NCBI GenBank assembly: GCA_020796225.1
Contig: CM036753.1
Coordinates: 3,472,001 to 3,536,000, forward strand
Origin: Arion vulgaris
Taxonomy: Eukaryota; Mollusca; Gastropoda; Stylommatophora; Arionidae
Direction: 5' to 3'
DNA length: 64,000 nucleotides
Both the position numbers and the translations under genes were made by a program. Position 1 is the stretch's first letter. Each line of letters begins with the position of its first letter. The notes below the pieces were generated by a model. That model saw nothing but the letters and a program-made list of their open reading frames with translations, made no database searches and had not been told where the DNA came from. Below, piece by piece: positions 31,010 to 42,420 of the stretch.

Positions 31010-33560
31010 GTGGTGCCTAGAAATGGACAATTCGTTGCTTTGGTTGATGGTAATGTCCTGTAAAGATATGCACGATATTCATGTTTCATGATATATAGGA
31101 GAGGGAAGACTTAATTCATGTTTCATGATATATAAGGAAGAGAGGGAAGACTTTATTCATGTTTATGATATATAAGGAAGAGAGGAAGACTTAATTCATG
31201 TTTCATGATATATAAGGAAAGAGGAAGACTTAATTCATGTTTTATGATATATAGGAAGAGAGGGAAGACTAATTCATGTTTCATGATATATAAGGAAGAG
31301 AGGGGAAGACTTAATTCATGTTTCATGATATATGAGGAAGAGAGGGAAGACTAATTCATGTTTCATGATATGAGGAAGAGAGGAAGACTGATATTCATGT
31401 TCATGATATAGGAAGAGAGGAAGACTTAATTGAGAGAGGAAGATGATCATTTCATGATATATAAGGAAGAGAGGAAGACTTAATTCTGTTCATTATAATG
31501 AGGAGAGGGAAGACTGAATTCATGTTTCATGATATATAAGAAGAGAGGAAGACTTATCATGTTTCATATATGAGGAAGAAGAACTGAATTCATGTTTCAT
31601 GATATATAAGGAAGAGAGGGGAAGACTTAATTCATGTTTTATGATATATAAGGAAGAGAGAGGGGATGACTGATATTCATGTTTTATGATATATAAGGAA
31701 GAGAGGGAAGACTTAATTCATGTTTCATGATATATAGGAAGAGAGGAAGACTTAATTCATGTTTCATGATATATGAGGAAGAGAGGGGAAGACTGAATTC
31801 ATGTTTCATGATATATAAGGAAGAGAGGGGAAGACTTAATTCATGTTTCATGATATATAAGGAAGAGAGGGGAAGACTTAATTCATGTTTCATGATATAT
31901 GAGGAAGAGAGGGGAAGACTGAATTCATGTTTCATGATATATAAGGAAGAGAGGGGAAAACTTAATTCATGTTTCATGTATATGAGGAAGAGAGGGAAGA
32001 CTTAATTATGCATATTATGAGGAAGAGAGGAAGACTGATATTCATGTTTCATGATATATGAGGAAGAGAGGGGAAGACTGATATTCATGTTTCATGATAT
32101 ATGAGGAAGAGAGGGGAAGACTGATATTCATGTTTCATGATATATGAGGAAGAGAGGGGAAGACTTAATGTGAGGAAGAGAGGGGAAGACTGAATTCATG
32201 TTTCATGATATATAAGGAAGAGAGGGGAAGACTGATATTCATGTTTCATGATATATGAGGAAGAGAGGGAAGACTGATATTCATGTTTCATGATTATGAG
32301 GAAGAGAGGAAGACTGATATTCATGTTTCATGATATATGAGGAAGAGAGAGGAAGACTGATATTCATGTTTCATGATATATGAGGAAGAGAGGGAAGACT
32401 TAATGTAGAGAAGAGAGGGAAGACTGAATTCATGTTTCATGATATATAAGGAAGAGAGGGAAGACTTAATTCATGTTTCATGATATATGAGAAGAGAGGA
32501 AGACTGATATTCATGTTTCATGATATATGAGGAGAGAGGGAAGACTGAATTCATGTTTCATGATATATGAGGAAGAGAGGGAAGACTTATTCATGTCAGA
32601 TATGGAAGAGAGGGAAGACTTAATTCATGTTTCATGATATATGAGGAAGAGAGGGAAGACTTAATTCATGTTTCATGATATATAAGGAAGAGAGGGGAAG
32701 ACTGAATTCATGTTTCATGATATATGAGGAAGAGAGGGAAGACTTAATGGCAGATATAACGATATTCATGTTTCATGATATATGAGGAAGAGAGGAGAAG
32801 ACTGATATTCATGTTTCATGATATATGAGGAAGAGAGGGAAGACTTAATAGCTAGATATAGAAAAGATAATTCATGTTTCATGATATATAAGGAAGAGAG
32901 GGGAAGACTTAATGGCAGATATAGGAGAGAATATTCATGTTTCATGATATATGAGGAAGAGAGGGGAAGACTTAATGGCAGATATGCAACGATATTCATG
33001 TTTCATGATATATGAGGAAGAGAGGGGAAGACTTAATGGCAGATATGCAACAATATTCATGTTTCATGATATATAAGGAAGAGAGGGAAGACTAATGCAG
33101 ATTGAATTTAAGTCTGTATGAGAAGAGGAAGACTGAATGCAGTATGAATATTCATGTTTCATGATATATAAGGAAGAGAGGGGAAGACTTAATGGCAGAT
33201 ATGCAACGATATTCATGTTTCATGATATATAAGGAAGAGAGGGGAAGACTTAATGGCAGATATGCAACGATATTCATGTTTCATGATATATAAGGAGAGA
33301 GGAGGGTTCGAATGTTCTATATATGGCAGACTTTAATGGCAGTGGATATTCATGTTTCATGATATGAAGAGGAAGACTAAGGAAAGACTATTCATGTTTG
33401 CATAGAAAGAAACTAATGGCAAATGCGATTCTTTCATGATATATGAAGAGAGAAGACTAATGAGATATGCACATTTCAATTGGCAGATGGAGACTTAATG
33501 CAGATATTCAATCAGTTTCATGATATACGAGGAAGAGAGGGGAAGACTAATGGCAGGTTT
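31010..33560. repeat. 42-bp minisatellite with a longer variant unit, about 58 copies, seeded at a LINE tail
   Basis: The unit contains ATTCATGTTTCATGATATAT, AAGGAAGAGAGGGGAAGACT and TA. From about 32750 on, a longer form adds GGCAGATATGCAACGAT. The left edge (31010-31085: GGTTGATGGTAATGTCCTGT, AAAGATATGCACGATATTC) resembles the LINE 3' end at 5735-5830, so the array appears to start within a LINE tail. Ragged zones with many missing bases lie at 31380-31600 and 33090-33530. Confidence 0.95.
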
Positions 33561-33751
33561 AAAATGTGATTGACAAGTTACAAATAGATGTATCAGATGC
33601 GGGGTACACCTTGCTTATGATAAGTTTCTACTAGACTGTTGTGTGAGCCAAGTTTAGTAATGGACATGCTACTTGATAAATGACATTAATTTCCTGAATA
33701 TTTTATAAGCAGTGTCGCTCGTATGTGATTAAGCTGCAATATATTGAGAAA

Positions 33752-34002
33752 GGGGTCTCTGTGGCTGAGTGGTTAAGCCCTTTGCCTTGTGATTCGAAGG
33801 TCGTGGGTTCGAATGCGGACGCGCCTTCTGTTCACGAGTGCAGTTTTTCCAGAGACCACTAGAATTGTTGCTGGAGCTACGGAGTTCGTGCTTTGTGCAA
33901 TACTCTCGGCAGGTGGCTTGCATTTCTGCGTAGAGAGACCGAGCCATATGGGGTAAAACCTGGTGCAATGAAGTCAATCCTTCGGTTTTAAAACCCTTTT
34001 TA
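33752..34002 (+). mobile_element. SINE family B, full copy with 11-bp TSD
   Basis: Flanked by ATATTGAGAAA at 33741-33751 and 34003-34013. The head TGGCTGAGTGGTTAAG is a serine-tRNA-like A box and GGGTTCGAATGC a B box. Then come the body motifs TTTTTCCAGAGACC, GCTACGGAGTTCGTGC and CAATACTCTCGGCAGGTGG, ending AATCCTTCGGTTTTAAAACC. Confidence 0.93.
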
Positions 34003-34214
34003 ATATTGAGAAAATAAACACATATTTACTCTTTGAATTAGTGCAGCAGTTCCCAACTTGTCCAGAATGGGGGTGCACTTGTAACATTGCAGTTTTGATG
34101 TAGACATGTCCCTTGCATGATGTTGCTTGAATGCTGAGTTACAGACAGATAATAGATAATACTTGTTTCATCTTTATAGCCAGATTCCAGTACATTAATG
34201 TTTTATCCAACTTA

Positions 34215-34217
<3 letters not shown>

Positions 34218-34258
<41 letters not shown>
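34218..34258. repeat. (CT)n microsatellite
   Basis: About 20 CT dinucleotides, uninterrupted. Confidence 0.97.
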
Positions 34259-34259
<1 letters not shown>

Positions 34260-34260
<1 letters not shown>

Positions 34261-35950
34261 CTTGGCGACACATAATATATGGTTTGTTAAGTGACACTCA
34301 ACAATGGGGGATGTTGTCAACATCACTCAGACAGTTCTTTGCTTCCCAGAGCTGTTATGGTAAACAATTGATAAACTAGTCGACTGGTAAGCGGTTTATG
34401 GGCAATAACATCCTACTCTGGGAATAGAGCTGAGACCAAACCATATAAGAGGCCAGTGTGCTAACCAGTGAACCACCGTGGTTTTAATATGGAAAATAAT
34501 GGTAGGAAATAAGTTTACTTGTGCATACAGATATGATGCCATCGCTTAGTGTATTGATTAAAACAGCAATAGAGAAAGCACTACATTAAATGTACAGCAG
34601 GGTACTAAAATATAGTTGCTCAAACTGTTTATTGACATGGCAGTGTTTGAATTGTGATTAGTCACTATATCTATACTAAGTTTTGTGTGTCCTTTCTCAT
34701 TGCTGGACACACTTGCCCACTTCTTTCTATTACTTGTTCTGACTTTCTAAAAGTGATCAATTACGTAGATGAATTGGACACAGTGTGGCAATCTTTTATA
34801 GAAGTTATCGCTCTTAGTTGACCGCCCATCTCTCTGTCTTATATGAAGTCAGTGGTTCTGTATAGTTCTCGGAGACGTCCACTAGTGATGTGTTCTCTTG
34901 ACAATTGCCAGTAAACCCACAGCTGTTTCCATCATATCTATGGCTATGCAGCGGTCCTGGGCACTTCAAACGCATGTAATTTATACACTTTGCTACGACC
35001 TATTTATAAAGTATATTAGACCTACATGCTTGCACACTTTATTGGCAAAGTATGTTGTGCATTTTCATGACATTAGAACAAATATCATTGTCTTTACTTG
35101 CAAGTCTCAATCTATGAAGATATTCAACAAACGGTTCGTTTCTGGATTGCAGTTATTTGACTAGAAAATGTAAATTCCACACAGAATATTCATGGACAAC
35201 TGCAACTGAAACCAATTGTATATCGTTGTGGTTTGTAAACTACCCCATTATACATTCTAATTGTATGATAGTAAAGGAAATACGAAACATATTTGTGAAG
35301 CTCTCTCATGGAAACACATATTAAACAATAGTGGATCCTTTCTTCCTTCCTTTCGTTTGCTTGAAATTTGTCTATATGTTGTCTCTGGTATGAAACATCC
35401 AACTGTCTTATGCTCAGTCATACACAGCATGTAGCAGGTCCGTGTAGTACAATAGTATATAACATGAAGCTAGCGACAACCCAGAATAAAACCGACATGT
35501 CCAAATTGTGGAGCGGCTTTTCCACTAGAAAAACTACGTTCGAGGAGGGGGAGATGGAGAGAGAATGGAGGGCGTAGCTTCTGGAGTACAAAGCAAGGGA
35601 TGTCGGTTGCAACAGTTCATTAATGAAACCTTGAATACAACGATTGGGGATGTTGAAGCTAGCTAGAAATGGAGACTTGTTCAGATTGACTGTATGTAAT
35701 GAGAACAAATGGCAGGTTCAGTCGCAGTGTGCACAAGCAACAAGGATGGAGATTTGAGCTTATGGGGAGACATGATGATGTATGAAGCAACATTCACTAA
35801 TGATTTGTGACATGAACAGTTTCCAAGATATTGTATTTGCATTTATTTAAAAAAACCCACTCAAAACTTTGTTTATTATTTATTGTTTCATTCCTTATTT
35901 TTTGTTATGTGTCCTTTTGATTTTCTTGCTTACAAAAAGTAATGACCATA
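34260..35950. other. Intron sequence; one solo unit of the 41-bp satellite
   Basis: AT-rich. 35337-35378 contains TTCTTCCTTCCTTTCGTTTG followed by CTTGAAAT.TTGTCTATAT, a single copy of the unit that forms the array at 39430-40140. Nothing else was recognised. Confidence 0.6.
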
Positions 35951-35964
35951 TAAAACAAGTTAAC

Positions 35965-36178
35965 TGCACAATTCCCATTTGTTATTGAATATATCTACCA
36001 CCATCCTACATAACCTAGCTATTCACCAACTACTTGCGTGTACAAGTATTGTAAATGTTGATATTTGTAGCAAATTCAATTTGTTATTGAATATATCTCC
36101 CACTAATACATACCCTAGTCTATTCTACCAACTATCATTGCCGTGTACAAGTATTGTAAATGTTGATATTTGTAGGCT
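35965..36178. repeat. About 105-bp direct duplication
   Basis: Two copies share GTTATTGAATATATC, CAACTA..TTGC.GTGTACAAG and TATTGTAAATGTTGATATTT followed by GTAG. Confidence 0.8.
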
Positions 36179-36447
36179 ATAGCTTAGAATGCATGTCATA
36201 TCCTTGCAGTGTATCTTCACTATATAAACAACCCTGTATGTTCTTGCTGTCTATCATGGTAATATAACATCACTGTTTATCTTCAAGACAATTTGTATTA
36301 CATATAAAAATGCTTTTGTGCTTACAGTTTAGTTGCCGTTTTTATGTGGTAGCAAAATGTGCAGTTTTGTGATGGCTTTGATTTAGTGTGTCAATGTAGT
36401 GCTTACAACGCAATGCCGTGGTAACATTATAAAATGCTGTACTCTAG

Positions 36448-37140
36448 CTGTGGTGATTGTGGTAAGCAATTGTATTAGTGTCATAGGGAGTAAACCCTGA
36501 TCAAAAATCCCCACTGCCTTGTGGGTCAGCACAGTACTGCAGAAGACTAGAGGAGTAAACCTTGACCAAAAATCAAGAGGGAGGGACCTAAGGCAGTTGA
36601 TGGTTAAGTGTGTATTCCTTGCCATCTTCTGGCATCTCCTGCAAACCCTGCTTGATTCCAAACGTATAGACTTTGTCTTTCCTTTGGACGAAACAGTAGG
36701 GTAGAGAGGGGGTTTGTGCAAAATGGGCAAGGCATATTCTCCATATCAGCTGCCCAGGCTAGGCACAAAGAGAGACGACACTTCATCTTTGATTTCGGCT
36801 CAGGCACAAAACTACTAGCTGATGACAGAGTTGTGTGGAAAGCCAAATTACGAAAAGGCGCAGAGTCTTTTGAGAAGAGACTTATGTATGAGCTGAACGA
36901 CAAGAGAGGAAAGCGAAAACTCAGAAGTTGTCACAGTAAAACACTTGCCAATTGACCGTCTGTAAAGACGAAAAAGGCCATATACATATATAGTGTCATG
37001 CCAGAGTAGGTGATGTGGTGGTAAGCAATTGTTAGTCTGACATAGGTGATGTGTTGTGAAATTGTAATAGGTCATGACCGAGTAGGTGAGTGGTTGGATA
37101 AGCATTTGTATTAATGTCATGCGAGGTTGTGATGTTGTAG
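36448..37140. repeat. About 57-bp tandem repeat interrupted by a LINE
   Basis: Copies of GGTGAT(T/G)TGGTGGTAAGC followed by AATTGT..TAGT.T(G)ACAT lie on both sides of the LINE fragment at 36485-36990. TAGTGTCAT is duplicated at 36476-36484 and 36991-36999. Confidence 0.7.
36485..36990 (+). mobile_element. 5'-truncated LINE inserted into a tandem repeat
   Basis: From about 36800 the + strand reads LADDRVVWKAKLRKGAESFE and KRLMYELNDKRGKRK, the RT C-terminus, with a 3' UTR GACCGTCTGTAAAGA that closely matches 48855-49015. The 5' part (36485-36800) is not recognised. TSD is TAGTGTCAT. Confidence 0.75.
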
Positions 37141-37315
37141 CAGAAATAGGGTTGTTATTTTGAAAGGATAATTGTAATTAGCTATCAAAGCCAGGTGTGG
37201 TCAATGATAGTGACACATGATCGTGATGTATCTTGACAGAAACAAAAATGCATGTGCATGTAATACTGTTGCAGAAAAACAACACCCAGTTGTATGTTAC
37301 TTATATTAAAACACC

Positions 37316-37522
37316 ATGCCTGTCTGCCCAGCGTGTTCGTAGCGCGTTGGACTACAGGTGACTATCCCTCTGTGTGTGCGGGTTCAATTCCACGGGATGG
37401 CAGAAAAAGCCACAGATTCCCCAGATTTACGGTGTTCGTAAGCACGAACAAGGGTTACGATATCCATGGCACTGAGCCGAAGAGCTGAAAAGCTCAAGTG
37501 CTTCTGGATCGGGAAAAAAATT
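37316..37522 (+). mobile_element. SINE family C, full copy with 11-bp TSD
   Basis: Flanked by ATTAAAACACC at 37305-37315 and 37523-37533. The tRNA-like head has TAGCGCGTTGGACTAC and GGGTTCAATTCC, the body AGATTCCCCAGATTTACGGT, and the end AGCTCAAGTGCTTCTGGATC plus an A-rich tail. Same family as 30599-30801. Confidence 0.93.
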
Positions 37523-37589
37523 ATTAAAACACCCCCTCCCCTTTTCCCAACCAGATTAAAAAAGTTGAGCTTTCTAAGTGTTTTCTTCT

Positions 37590-37830
37590 TTCATTTGCCC
37601 ACGATGAATTCAAGCATAGTCATGACAACGACTGATTTTTGCATGAAAGCTTGTTTTTCATAGATACCAGTGTCCTTCTCCTTTAAGGCGAGCCCTTCTC
37701 TGACTTCAGGGTACTTGTAATTTAAATCCCCAAGTGAAGGATCAGGGCATCCTATAGTTCAGCCATGTACTGTCTGTACACTGGCAAGTGTTGACCCAAG
37801 CTGGCCTCTAACCCCATAATTTCAACAGCA
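37590..37830. repeat. Dispersed repeat, second copy (see 12395-12800)
   Basis: Colinear with 12395-12800 without the LINE tail. It lies directly after SINE C in the intron before exon 9. Confidence 0.5.
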
Positions 37831-37937
37831 CGATGTCACTAGCATAGTGTGTTATAAAGTTTACTATTACCACGCCATCTAAGTCGTATCTCTGGAAGAT
37901 ATAAGAAAATGTGTGATATTTCTCTCAACTCTTTCAG

Positions 37938-38250
37938 ATCACCAAGTAAACGCCATCGACGGACAGTAGGAGCTGTGTCCAGAGATGCCATTTTGGAAGA
38001 AAACCGATACATAGATGGATATCGGCAAATGTCAAATGCAGACATTTTCAGGAAAACCCAACAATCCAAACAGTGGTACCAGCGCAACAACCTCCACCAC
38101 TAGTAGCAGTAGCGGCAACACTAGCCTAGGAAATCATGCTTTCAGTAGACAAGATGTTGTAGCCAGTCAGTTGAGATCTACTTTACCTCATGATTTCAAG
38201 GCCAACCGTTCATCTTGGAACGATGGAACACAGTCTGAGAAGTCAGAAGA
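37938..38250 (+). CDS. PTPN3/4-like: FERM-domain protein, exon 9: end of FA and Ser/Thr-rich linker, apparent frameshift
   Basis: Acceptor ...caactctttcag, donor GAAGA|gtaagt. With AG of exon 8 it reads R-SPSKRHRRTVGAVSRDAIL and EENRYIDGYRQMSNADI. RSPSK(R/P) directly after the FA segment is what PTPN4-type proteins have, and is the strongest pointer to that family. After the TTTT at 38044-38047 the frame changes: the current frame runs to LHH-stop at 38100, whereas the next frame stays open to the donor, as SGKPNNPNSGTSATTSTTSS, GNTSLGNHAFSRQDVVAS and DGTQSEKSEE. One T too many in the T-run would explain it. The linker is low-complexity and not expected to be conserved. PDZ and phosphatase exons should follow downstream but were not found. 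Confidence 0.85.
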
Positions 38251-38576
38251 GTAAGTACATATTATCATTATTATTCATACAACGGATCATATATGTCTTG
38301 TATTACGATTCATCTGTATTTTAACCTTTTCTATCTGACCTATCTTGTTGTTGATGACCCCAGACAAAGTACTAGTTATACATTCTATACGTACTCGTAT
38401 GTGTCAATGCATTATATTTTGTTCTGTTAACTTCCATGTTTTCCCTGGTAACTATTTCTGAATGGGTTCATTTTAATATCTGTCTTCCATTTTGCAAATG
38501 TATTCCTTCACGGAATATTAGATAATTGTTGTATTGTCACAAGCTGGACAGTCTTCTGTTCTAAGAAGTGACTTTG
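38251..38576. other. Intron sequence after exon 9
   Basis: AT-rich. I see no exon or repeat before the 24-bp satellite. Confidence 0.5.
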
Positions 38577-39355
38577 TTATAACTCTTGTACAACATAGAA
38601 ATATAACTCTTGTACAACATAGAAATATAACTCTTGTACAACATAGAAATATAACTCTTGTACAACATAGAAATATAACTCTTGTATAACATATAAATAT
38701 AACTCTTGTACAACATAGAAATATAACTCTTGTACAACATAGAAATATAACTCTTGTACAACATAGAAATATAACTCTTGTACAACATAGAAATATAACT
38801 CTTGTACAACATAGAAATATAACTCTTGTACAACATAGAAATATAACTCTTGTACAACATAGAAATATAACTCTTGTACAACATAGAAATATAACTCTTG
38901 TACAACATAGAAATATAACTCTTTGTACAACATAGAAATATAACTCTTGTACAAATATAAATATAACTCTTGTCAAATAGAAATATAACTCTTGTACAAC
39001 ATAGAAATATAACTCTTGTACAACATAGAAATATAACTCTTGTACAACATAGAAATATAACTCTTGTACAACATAGAAATATAACTCTTGTACAACATAG
39101 AAATATAACTCTTGTACAACATAGAAATATAACTCTTGTACAACATAGAAATATAACTCTTGTACAACATAGAAATATAACTTTGTCAAATTATATACTC
39201 TTGTACAACATAGAAATATAACTCTTGTACAACATAGAAATATAACTCTTGTACAACATAGAAATATAACTCTTGTACAACATAGAAATATAACTCTTGT
39301 ACAACAGAAATATAACTCTTGTACAACATAGAAATATAACTCTTTACAACATAGA
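38577..39355. repeat. 24-bp minisatellite, about 32 copies
   Basis: The unit is ATAACTCTTGTACAACATAG plus AAAT, nearly perfect. Because 24 is a multiple of three, all frames repeat and long false reading frames of up to 223 codons arise on the minus strand. Confidence 0.98.
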
Positions 39356-39429
39356 ACATTTCTTGGTGATGAAAGGTTGGCTTACCTCCTTACAGACAAG
39401 TATACTCTAGGTGTTCAACAGGTTTCAAT

Positions 39430-40140
39430 CTTTCGTTCACTTGAAATATTGTCTGTATTTTTCTTCCTTCCTTTCGTTTGCTTGAAATAGTGTCTGTGTA
39501 TTCCTTCCTTCTGTTCGTTTGCTTGAAATATTGTCTGTATATTTCTTCCTTCCTTCGTTGCTTGAATATGTCTGTATATTTCTTCCTTCCTTTCGTTTGC
39601 TTGAAATATTGTCTGTGTATTCCTTCCTTCCGTTCGTTTGCTTGAAATATTGTCTGTATATTCCTTCCTTTCCTTTCGTTTGCTTGTAATATTGTCTGTA
39701 TATTTCTTCCTTCCGTTCGTTTGCTTGTAATATTGTCTGTATATTTCTTCCTTCCTTTCGTTTGCTTGAAATATTGTCTGTGTATTTCTTCCTTCCTTTC
39801 GTTTACTTGAAATAGTGTCTGTGTATTCCTTCCTTCCTTTCGTTTGCTTGAAATAGTGTCTGTGTATTCCTTCTTCTTTGCTTGAAATAGGTCTGTATAT
39901 TCCTTCCTTCCTTTGTTTGCTGAAATAGTGTCTGTATATTCCTTCCTTCCTTTCGTTTACTTGAAATAGTGTCTGTGTATTCCTTCCTTCCTTTTGTTTG
40001 CTTGAAATATTGTCTTGTATTCCTTCCGTTCCATTTTTGCTTGAAATAGTGTCTGTGTATTCCTTCCTTCCTTTCGTTTGCTTGAAATAGTGTCTGTATA
40101 TTCCTTCCTTCCTTTCGTTTGCATGAAATAGTGTCATATA
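39430..40140. repeat. 41-bp minisatellite, about 17 copies
   Basis: The unit contains TTCCTTCCTTCCTTTCGTTT, GCTTGAAATA and (G/T)TGTCTGT(A/G)TA. A single outlying unit is at 35337-35378. The 260-codon open frame on the minus strand is an effect of the repeat. Confidence 0.96.
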
Positions 40141-40199
40141 TTCAACGTTGTCTCTTGTATAAACTTCACTGTCTTCTGTACTCACACAGAGATCCATGT

Positions 40200-41695
40200 A
40201 GTTTTCTATCAGTGTTGTTTCATTAGGTCAGTGAAGGTACCTAGTATATCATATTGGGACAATCTTGAAGTATAATCTCTACAGTCTGATTGATGTGTAT
40301 GTTGATCATTCATTCGTTAGCTAGACAGGTCTGTTACCCGGACATCCTGCTAGAAGGTAAAGTAAGATCTTGATAGGCATTTATACATCTTGTATAACTC
40401 ACACACAGTCAGTTTTGGCTAGATGTTCTATAAACCTGAGTTGATTAACTGATCTGCTAACTCAGCAATGGTCCTCTCTTACTATCTCTCATTCTGTTCC
40501 CATGATTTAGGATTGCAACCCATGACAACTTGTATTAAACTCTTTGTCAAAGTACAGAAGTGCTACAAGCCTTGTTATAGTATTTATTGACCCTAACCAA
40601 CTCTGATAATCTGCAAATATTGTCAGAATATTGATAGTCTACAGTCTATCTCTTAGACTCATATCCAACAATCCTAGGTCTCATGAAACTATGTACATGT
40701 ACTGTCGATTCACCTCACTTTACCAGCAATATCTTAACCATCACTATAGACTTCTGATTGTTACATTTCTATAAACTATTGTCAGACTGAAGTCTACCCT
40801 TCTCTATTCTATCTATCATCCACCCATACACAAACCAACTTTAGTAAAACTTCTCCAAGTATGGCCAGAGAAAGTTTATACAGTATAATTGCTATAGTAA
40901 GTACAATCATAGAGACTAACATACACACTGGACCAGTTAAAAATAGGCCTAGCATTGTCTCAAAATTAACTAACTTATTTTATTTTTGTAATTGACATTA
41001 CTAGTGCCATCAGTGTTGGATTCACAGTACGTTTTTCATATTTGAAAATGTTTTTGTTATGTGTGAATATTGGTCATGTGGGTTCGCCTCACTGTATGGA
41101 TTATAAACGTACCAGTCACGGATGGTGAACGGCTCTTAGTTTTAATCCTATTATTCACATGAAAGACCATGCTCATTAAGGATACCTTTGAAGAATTACA
41201 GATCAAGTGCTGATGCATTTAGCAATACAGACTTTACTATTAATTTGTTGATGCAATCAGTCTTTTCTTTACACTTGTGTGTGTTCGGTCATGTGAAACT
41301 GTGGGGAGTTCCATATATTTATCGACACAGGAAAGCAGGCAGTCTTTTAGGATATCGTTTTTGTTTAGATAAAGTGCAGTAATTCTTGAAATCGTTGCAA
41401 ATATCAATGATAATTTCCTGATCTAAAACTGGGGTTTGACAAGTCACAAGTGTCCTACCAACCAATCAACCAAATGATTGATTTGATAGTACGAGGTTAA
41501 GGTGAGTACAGGGTAGACCTGGTTTATCTTGCTCTCATCTGGAATTCTTGATGTTGGTACTCTTCGATTGCATCTGCTAAGCTCAGTTCAGTTCTATCGA
41601 TCGAGACTCTTGTACATTGAACGAGTCAGTAAGTGTTCCGTCCTCCCATGTAGCAGTTATCTCAATGTTCCCACACTCACTGTAGGTAATGAATG
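40200..41695. other. Sequence without a recognised feature
   Basis: About 1.5 kb, AT-rich and not repetitive by eye. No exon frame with splice sites and FERM/PDZ/PTP motifs was found. Confidence 0.5.
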
Positions 41696-41699
41696 TTGG

Positions 41700-42085
41700 G
41701 TGTCATTGTGGCCTAGAGGTTTAGTGCTCGTCTCTCGTTCCAAAAGTACTCGGTTCACTCCCTCGTAGAGCCATTGGTATATTTTTCCAGAGATCCCTGA
41801 TCTCATTGTAGGTGAGATCAAGTTCCTAGTCATATCGGGGATGGACAATAAAACGTAGGTCCCGTATTCAAGTTGAGCACATAAAAGAACCCTTGGCAGT
41901 TAAAAATCGAGAAGGACAGGCTGAAAAGCCGCTGTCCGGGCAATAATTCATTAGAAATATTTAAAAAATAAAATTCCTTCAAAATACTTTCACCATCTTC
42001 TAAATTACACCGGGGATCCTCGTCGGTGCTACGGAGTTCGTGCACTACTGCTGAAATCTTCATGTGTAATAGAGAGATCGGAGCA
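41700..42085 (+). mobile_element. SINE family D, uninterrupted copy
   Basis: The head TTGTGGCCTAGAGGTTTAGT and GGTTCACTCCC look like tRNA A and B boxes. The body has TTTTTCCAGAGATCCC, GATCAAGTTCCTAGTCATAT, GGACAATAAAACGTAGGTCC and AAAAGAACCCTTGGCAGTT. The 3' part has GTGCTACGGAGTTCGTGCAC. Other copies are at 19118-19720 and 62735-63090 (-). Confidence 0.85.
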
Positions 42086-42139
42086 CACATGGTTACTCCC
42101 CGAAGTGCAGTGATGATGCTCCTATCAATCATCTCTCTC

Positions 42140-42420
42140 TTCATCGCAGACAGCACCAGCATGATTGTCCTCGTTCAATTGAAGCTGTCAATGATTATCC
42201 ATTCTTGTCTCATCGCAGACAGCACCAGCATGATTGTCCTCGCTCAGTTGAAGCTGTCAATGATTATCTATTCTTGTCTCATCACAGACAGCACCAGCAT
42301 GATTGTCCTCGCTCAGTTGAAGCTGTCAATGATTATCTATTCTTGTCTCATCACAGACAGCACCAGCATGATTGTCCTGCTCAATTGAAGCTGTCAATGA
42401 TTATCCATTCTTGTCCATTA
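42140..42420. repeat. 69-bp minisatellite, 4 copies, about 50 bases after a SINE D
   Basis: The unit contains ATCGCAGACAGCACCAGCAT, GATTGTCCTCGCTCAGTTGA and AGCTGTCAATGATTATC. It is a multiple of three, giving an open frame (IADSTSMIVLAQLKLSMIIY), which I regard as non-coding. Confidence 0.95.

Noticed and set aside
33752..33830. Functional serine tRNA gene at the SINE B heads (also 49343 and 53273)
   Set aside because: A and B boxes are present but the 3' acceptor strand that should pair with GGTCTCT is absent, and the sequence continues into a shared SINE body with TSDs.
38518..39221. Long open frames (up to 223 codons) over the 24-bp repeat, rich in YFYVVQEL or similar
   Set aside because: The unit length is a multiple of three without stops, so open frames are automatic, and they occur on both strands. 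No splice context or start context supports a gene.
39415..40197. 260-codon minus-strand frame with EGRNTQTIFQANERKE-like repeats
   Set aside because: It follows the 41-bp satellite through all frames. The solo unit at 35337 and the repeat structure explain it without a protein.
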